From positions 1-8,073 of the forward strand of contig JACCQS010000369.1 of assembly GCA_013814015.1 (NCBI GenBank): 8,073 nucleotides of DNA, in the 5' to 3' direction. The position numbers and the translations under genes were made by a program. Every line of letters begins with the position of its first letter. Position 1 is the stretch's first letter. This stretch comes from Geodermatophilaceae bacterium (lineage in GTDB: Bacteria > Actinomycetota > Actinomycetes > Mycobacteriales > Geodermatophilaceae). Below the pieces are notes generated by a model. It was not told the origin of the DNA, ran no database searches, and saw only the letters and a program-made list of their open reading frames with translations. This document shows, one piece after another, positions 5,776-8,073 of this stretch.

Positions 5776-6672
5776 ATGAGCGGGCACGCCGAAGGGTCAC
5801 TGGACTTGGCGTACCTGCGCGCCCACCCCCAGGTGGTCCCGATGATGGTGCGACACCAGCGGATCCGCGCCACCCCCCTGCCGAGCGGGGACAGCTGCGT
5901 TGCCGAACTCTTCACCCTCGACGGCGGGGAGATGATCTTCGCCAAGTCGCGCGAGGGCGCGCCGACCGGGTTCTTCGCCGCTGAAGCGGCCGGCCTGGCC
6001 TGGATCGCCGAAGCGGGCGTGATCCCGACACCGGAGGTCATTGCTCTGAGCGACGAGCTCCTGCTGCTGGAATGGGTGCCCCAGGGCGAGCCGACGAAGC
6101 GGGCCGCCGAACGGTTCGGGGCCGACCTCGCCGCGCTGCACCTGGAAGGTGCTGACGGGTTCGGCGCGCCATGGCCGGGATTTATCGGGCGCCTGAGCAT
6201 GGACAACGCCAGCGTCGCCTCAGCGCAGTGGCCGGAGTTCTTCGCCGTACGGCGGATCGAACCGTACTTGCGCGCGGCCCGCGACGCCGATCACGTGTCG
6301 GCCGAGGATGCGGCTGCCGTGTCGGCCGTGATGTCCCGGCTGGAATCAGTCGGTGTGCCCGCAGAGCCGCCGGCCCGCCTGCATGGCGATCTGTGGAGCG
6401 GGAACGTGCACTGGGCTGCCGACGGCCGGGTCTTCGTGATCGATCCCGCAGCCCACGGCGGGCATCGCGAGAGCGACCTAGCCATGCTGGCACTGTTCGG
6501 GGCGCCGCATCTCGACCGGATCCTGGCCGCCTACGCAGAGGCCGCCCCGCTGGGTTCGGGCTGGCGGGAGCGGACAGCGCTGCACCAGCTGTTTCCGGTA
6601 CTCGTCCACGCCGTCATGTTCGGCGGCTCGTACGGCGGCCAAGCCGGCGCGCTGGCCCGCCGCTACCTCTGA
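5776..6672 (+). CDS. Fructosamine/ketosamine-3-kinase family protein
   Basis: A 298-residue protein, the usual length for bacterial fructosamine-3-kinase homologues. These have a protein-kinase-like fold and phosphorylate the C3 hydroxyl of ketosamines on glycated amines, which destabilises the adduct. Motifs: 'IRATPLPSGDS' glycine-containing loop (30-40); ATP-binding lysine in 'FAKS' (K57) with E70 in 'AAEAAGLAW'; 'LLLLEWVP' hinge (95-102); catalytic 'HGDLWSGN' (203-210, D205 and N210); and the family-diagnostic 'VIDPAAHGGHRESDLAML' (221-238) with metal-binding D223. There is no signal peptide. The ATG start lies 10 nt after the lpdA stop with no strong ribosome-binding site, suggesting translational coupling to lpdA; TTG 5806 is a less likely alternative. 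It is convergent with the carboxylase gene 27 nt away. Bacterial members may act on free glycated amino acids or ribulosamines rather than proteins, so the substrate is open. Confidence 0.92.
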   Translation: MSGHAEGSLDLAYLRAHPQVVPMMVRHQRIRATPLPSGDSCVAELFTLDGGEMIFAKSREGAPTGFFAAEAAGLAWIAEAGVIPTPEVIALSDELLLLEWVPQGEPTKRAAERFGADLAALHLEGADGFGAPWPGFIGRLSMDNASVASAQWPEFFAVRRIEPYLRAARDADHVSAEDAAAVSAVMSRLESVGVPAEPPARLHGDLWSGNVHWAADGRVFVIDPAAHGGHRESDLAMLALFGAPHLDRILAAYAEAAPLGSGWRERTALHQLFPVLVHAVMFGGSYGGQAGALARRYL

Positions 6673-6699
6673 GCAAGGTGGAAGCCCAGGGGCGACCGC

Positions 6700-8073
6700 T
6701 CAGTCCGACGGATCGCTCTCGGCGCAAGGCGCGGCGTCCGAGATCGTGCAGATGGTCGCGCCGCTGCCCACGACCTCGCCGACCGATGCCCCGAGGCCGC
6801 TGACTGTGCCGGCCTTGTGCGCGTTGATGGGCTGTTCCATCTTCATCGCCTCGAGGACGACCACGAGGTCGCCGGCTTCGACGGTGGCCCCGTCCTCGAC
6901 CGCGATCTTGACGATCGTGCCCTGCATCGGGCTGGTCAGCGCATCCCCGCCGGCCGCACTGCCGGAGCCCGAGCCACCGCGACGTCGGGGCTTGGCCGCC
7001 ACTCCACCGGACATGGGAGACCCGCCGCCCAGGGACAGGCCGCCGGGTAGGGAGACCTCGAGTCGGCGCCCTCCGACCTCGACCACGACGGTCTGCCGCT
7101 GCGCCGGCGCTTCGGGATCCTCGGTCGGCTCGGCGTACGGCGGGATCTGGTTGTCGAACTCGGTCTCGATCCATCGGGTGTGCACCGTGAACGGTTCTGA
7201 GGTGAATGCGGGATCGGACACGATCGCGCGGTGAAAGGGCACCACGGTCGGCATCCCGCCGACCTCCAGTTCGTTCAGTGCTCGGCGGGAACGTTCCAGG
7301 GCCTGCTCCCGGGTTGCCCCGGTGACGATCAGCTTGGCCAACATCGAGTCGAAGCCGCCACCGATCACGTCGCCCTCGACGACGCCGGAATCCAGCCGTA
7401 CGCCCGGGCCGCTCGGCGGTCGCCAGCGGGTGACCGTCCCGGGCGTGGGAAGGAAGTTGCGTCCCGCGTCCTCGCCGTTGATCCGGAACTCGAAACTGTG
7501 CCCGCGCGGTTCGGGGTCGGTGTCGTAGCCCAGCGGCTCCCCGTCGGCGATCCGGAACTGCTCGCGGACGAGGTCCAGGCCGGTGGTCTCCTCGCTGACC
7601 GGGTGTTCGACCTGCAGCCGAGTGTTGACCTCGAGGAAGGAGATCGTGCCGTCGGCGGCGACGAGGTACTCGACCGTTCCGGCACCGACGTAGCCGGCCT
7701 CCGCGCAGATCGCCTTGGCCGATTCGTGGATCGTGGCGCGTTGCTCGTCGGTGAGGAACGGCGCCGGAGCCTCCTCCACGAGCTTCTGGTGGCGGCGCTG
7801 CAGGGAGCAGTCGCGGGTGCCGACCACGACGACCGTGCCGTGCGAGTCGGCCAGGATCTGGGCTTCTACGTGCCGCGGTTTGTCGAGGTAGCGCTCGACG
7901 AAGCACTCGCCCCGCCCGAAGGCCGCTTCGGCCTCGCGTACTGCCGAGGCGTACAGCTCGTTGATCTCCCCGGCCTCGCGGGCGACCTTGAGGCCACGGC
8001 CGCCGCCCCCGAAGGCCGCCTTGATCGCGACCGGAAGCCCGTGTTCCTCGGCAAAGGCGTGCACCTCTTCCGG
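6700..8073 (-). CDS. accA3: Acetyl-/propionyl-CoA carboxylase alpha subunit (biotin carboxylase + BCCP), C-terminal part
   Basis: The frame is open through the right edge, so about 130 N-terminal residues are missing; 457 residues are visible. The alpha chain carboxylates its own biotin with ATP and bicarbonate and passes the carboxyl group to a beta carboxyltransferase partner, making malonyl- or methylmalonyl-CoA. Counting from 8064, the ATP-grasp glycine-rich loop is 'KAAFGGGGRGLKV' (15-27), the ATP/Mg and catalytic block is 'FLEVNTRLQVEHPVSE' (143-158), and the biotin carboxylase C-terminal domain includes 'FEFRINGED'. After a Pro/Glu linker and a small strand domain comes an Arg/Gly/Ser-rich hinge (359-373), then the biotinyl domain with 'EAMKMEQP' (405-412; biotin on K408). 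A short acidic tail ends the protein. The symbol accA3 follows actinobacterial usage; acetyl- versus propionyl-CoA preference lies in the beta partner, not visible here. Confidence 0.95.
   Translation of the reverse strand, partial: PEEVHAFAEEHGLPVAIKAAFGGGGRGLKVAREAGEINELYASAVREAEAAFGRGECFVERYLDKPRHVEAQILADSHGTVVVVGTRDCSLQRRHQKLVEEAPAPFLTDEQRATIHESAKAICAEAGYVGAGTVEYLVAADGTISFLEVNTRLQVEHPVSEETTGLDLVREQFRIADGEPLGYDTDPEPRGHSFEFRINGEDAGRNFLPTPGTVTRWRPPSGPGVRLDSGVVEGDVIGGGFDSMLAKLIVTGATREQALERSRRALNELEVGGMPTVVPFHRAIVSDPAFTSEPFTVHTRWIETEFDNQIPPYAEPTEDPEAPAQRQTVVVEVGGRRLEVSLPGGLSLGGGSPMSGGVAAKPRRRGGSGSGSAAGGDALTSPMQGTIVKIAVEDGATVEAGDLVVVLEAMKMEQPINAHKAGTVSGLGASVGEVVGSGATICTISDAAPCAESDPSD

Noticed and set aside
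6673..6699. A bidirectional terminator between the convergent kinase and carboxylase genes
   Set aside because: The 27-nt gap shows no stem with a following U-tract on either strand.
6614..7906. A 430-codon minus-strand frame inside the carboxylase gene
   Set aside because: Arg/Gly/Pro-rich and out of frame with the clear biotin carboxylase-BCCP reading on the same strand.

Overview
The window is a high-GC chromosomal segment with strong G/C preference at third codon positions, frequent GTG starts and weak Shine-Dalgarno signals. Together with an LpdA-type NAD(P)H-quinone reductase divergent from a gamma-glutamylcyclotransferase, and an acyl-CoA carboxylase alpha chain of the biotin carboxylase-BCCP type, this points to an actinobacterium. 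The genus cannot be told from the sequence alone. I see no tRNA, rRNA, CRISPR array, insertion sequence or phage gene, and it reads as ordinary core or near-core chromosome.

Layout. On the + strand, positions 1-279 hold the end of a PhnB-like VOC-fold protein, and about 333-1424 an APH-fold small-molecule phosphotransferase. On the - strand, about 1387-1558 holds a short, apparently frame-disrupted single-helix membrane protein whose 3' end overlaps the phosphotransferase tail-to-tail. Also on the - strand, transcribed right to left, are a gamma-glutamylcyclotransferase-like gene (4224-3772) and then an M3 metallopeptidase of the oligopeptidase A / peptidyl-dipeptidase Dcp type (about 3724-1655). 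A conspicuous 26-nt inverted repeat sits between these two. The 89-nt gap 4225-4313 is a divergent promoter region with an 8-bp inverted repeat. To its right on the + strand are lpdA (4314-5765) and, 10 nt downstream, a fructosamine-kinase-family gene (5776-6672). Convergent to these, the right edge holds the C-terminal three quarters of an acetyl-/propionyl-CoA carboxylase alpha subunit (- strand, 8073-6700).

How the genes may work together. The cyclotransferase/Dcp pair looks like an operon for cytoplasmic peptide turnover. The lpdA/fructosamine-kinase pair looks like a second operon joining a quinone reductase to a possible deglycation kinase, both plausible in oxidative or carbonyl stress. 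These are inferences from neighbourhood. The most informative details are: the LpdA active site keeps a CxxxxC pair but lacks the His-Glu dyad; a hairpin abuts the probable dcp ribosome-binding site; a possible leaderless promoter precedes the cyclotransferase; and a membrane-protein remnant with intact codon bias is missing from any simple ORF reading. I found no convincing new multi-gene system.
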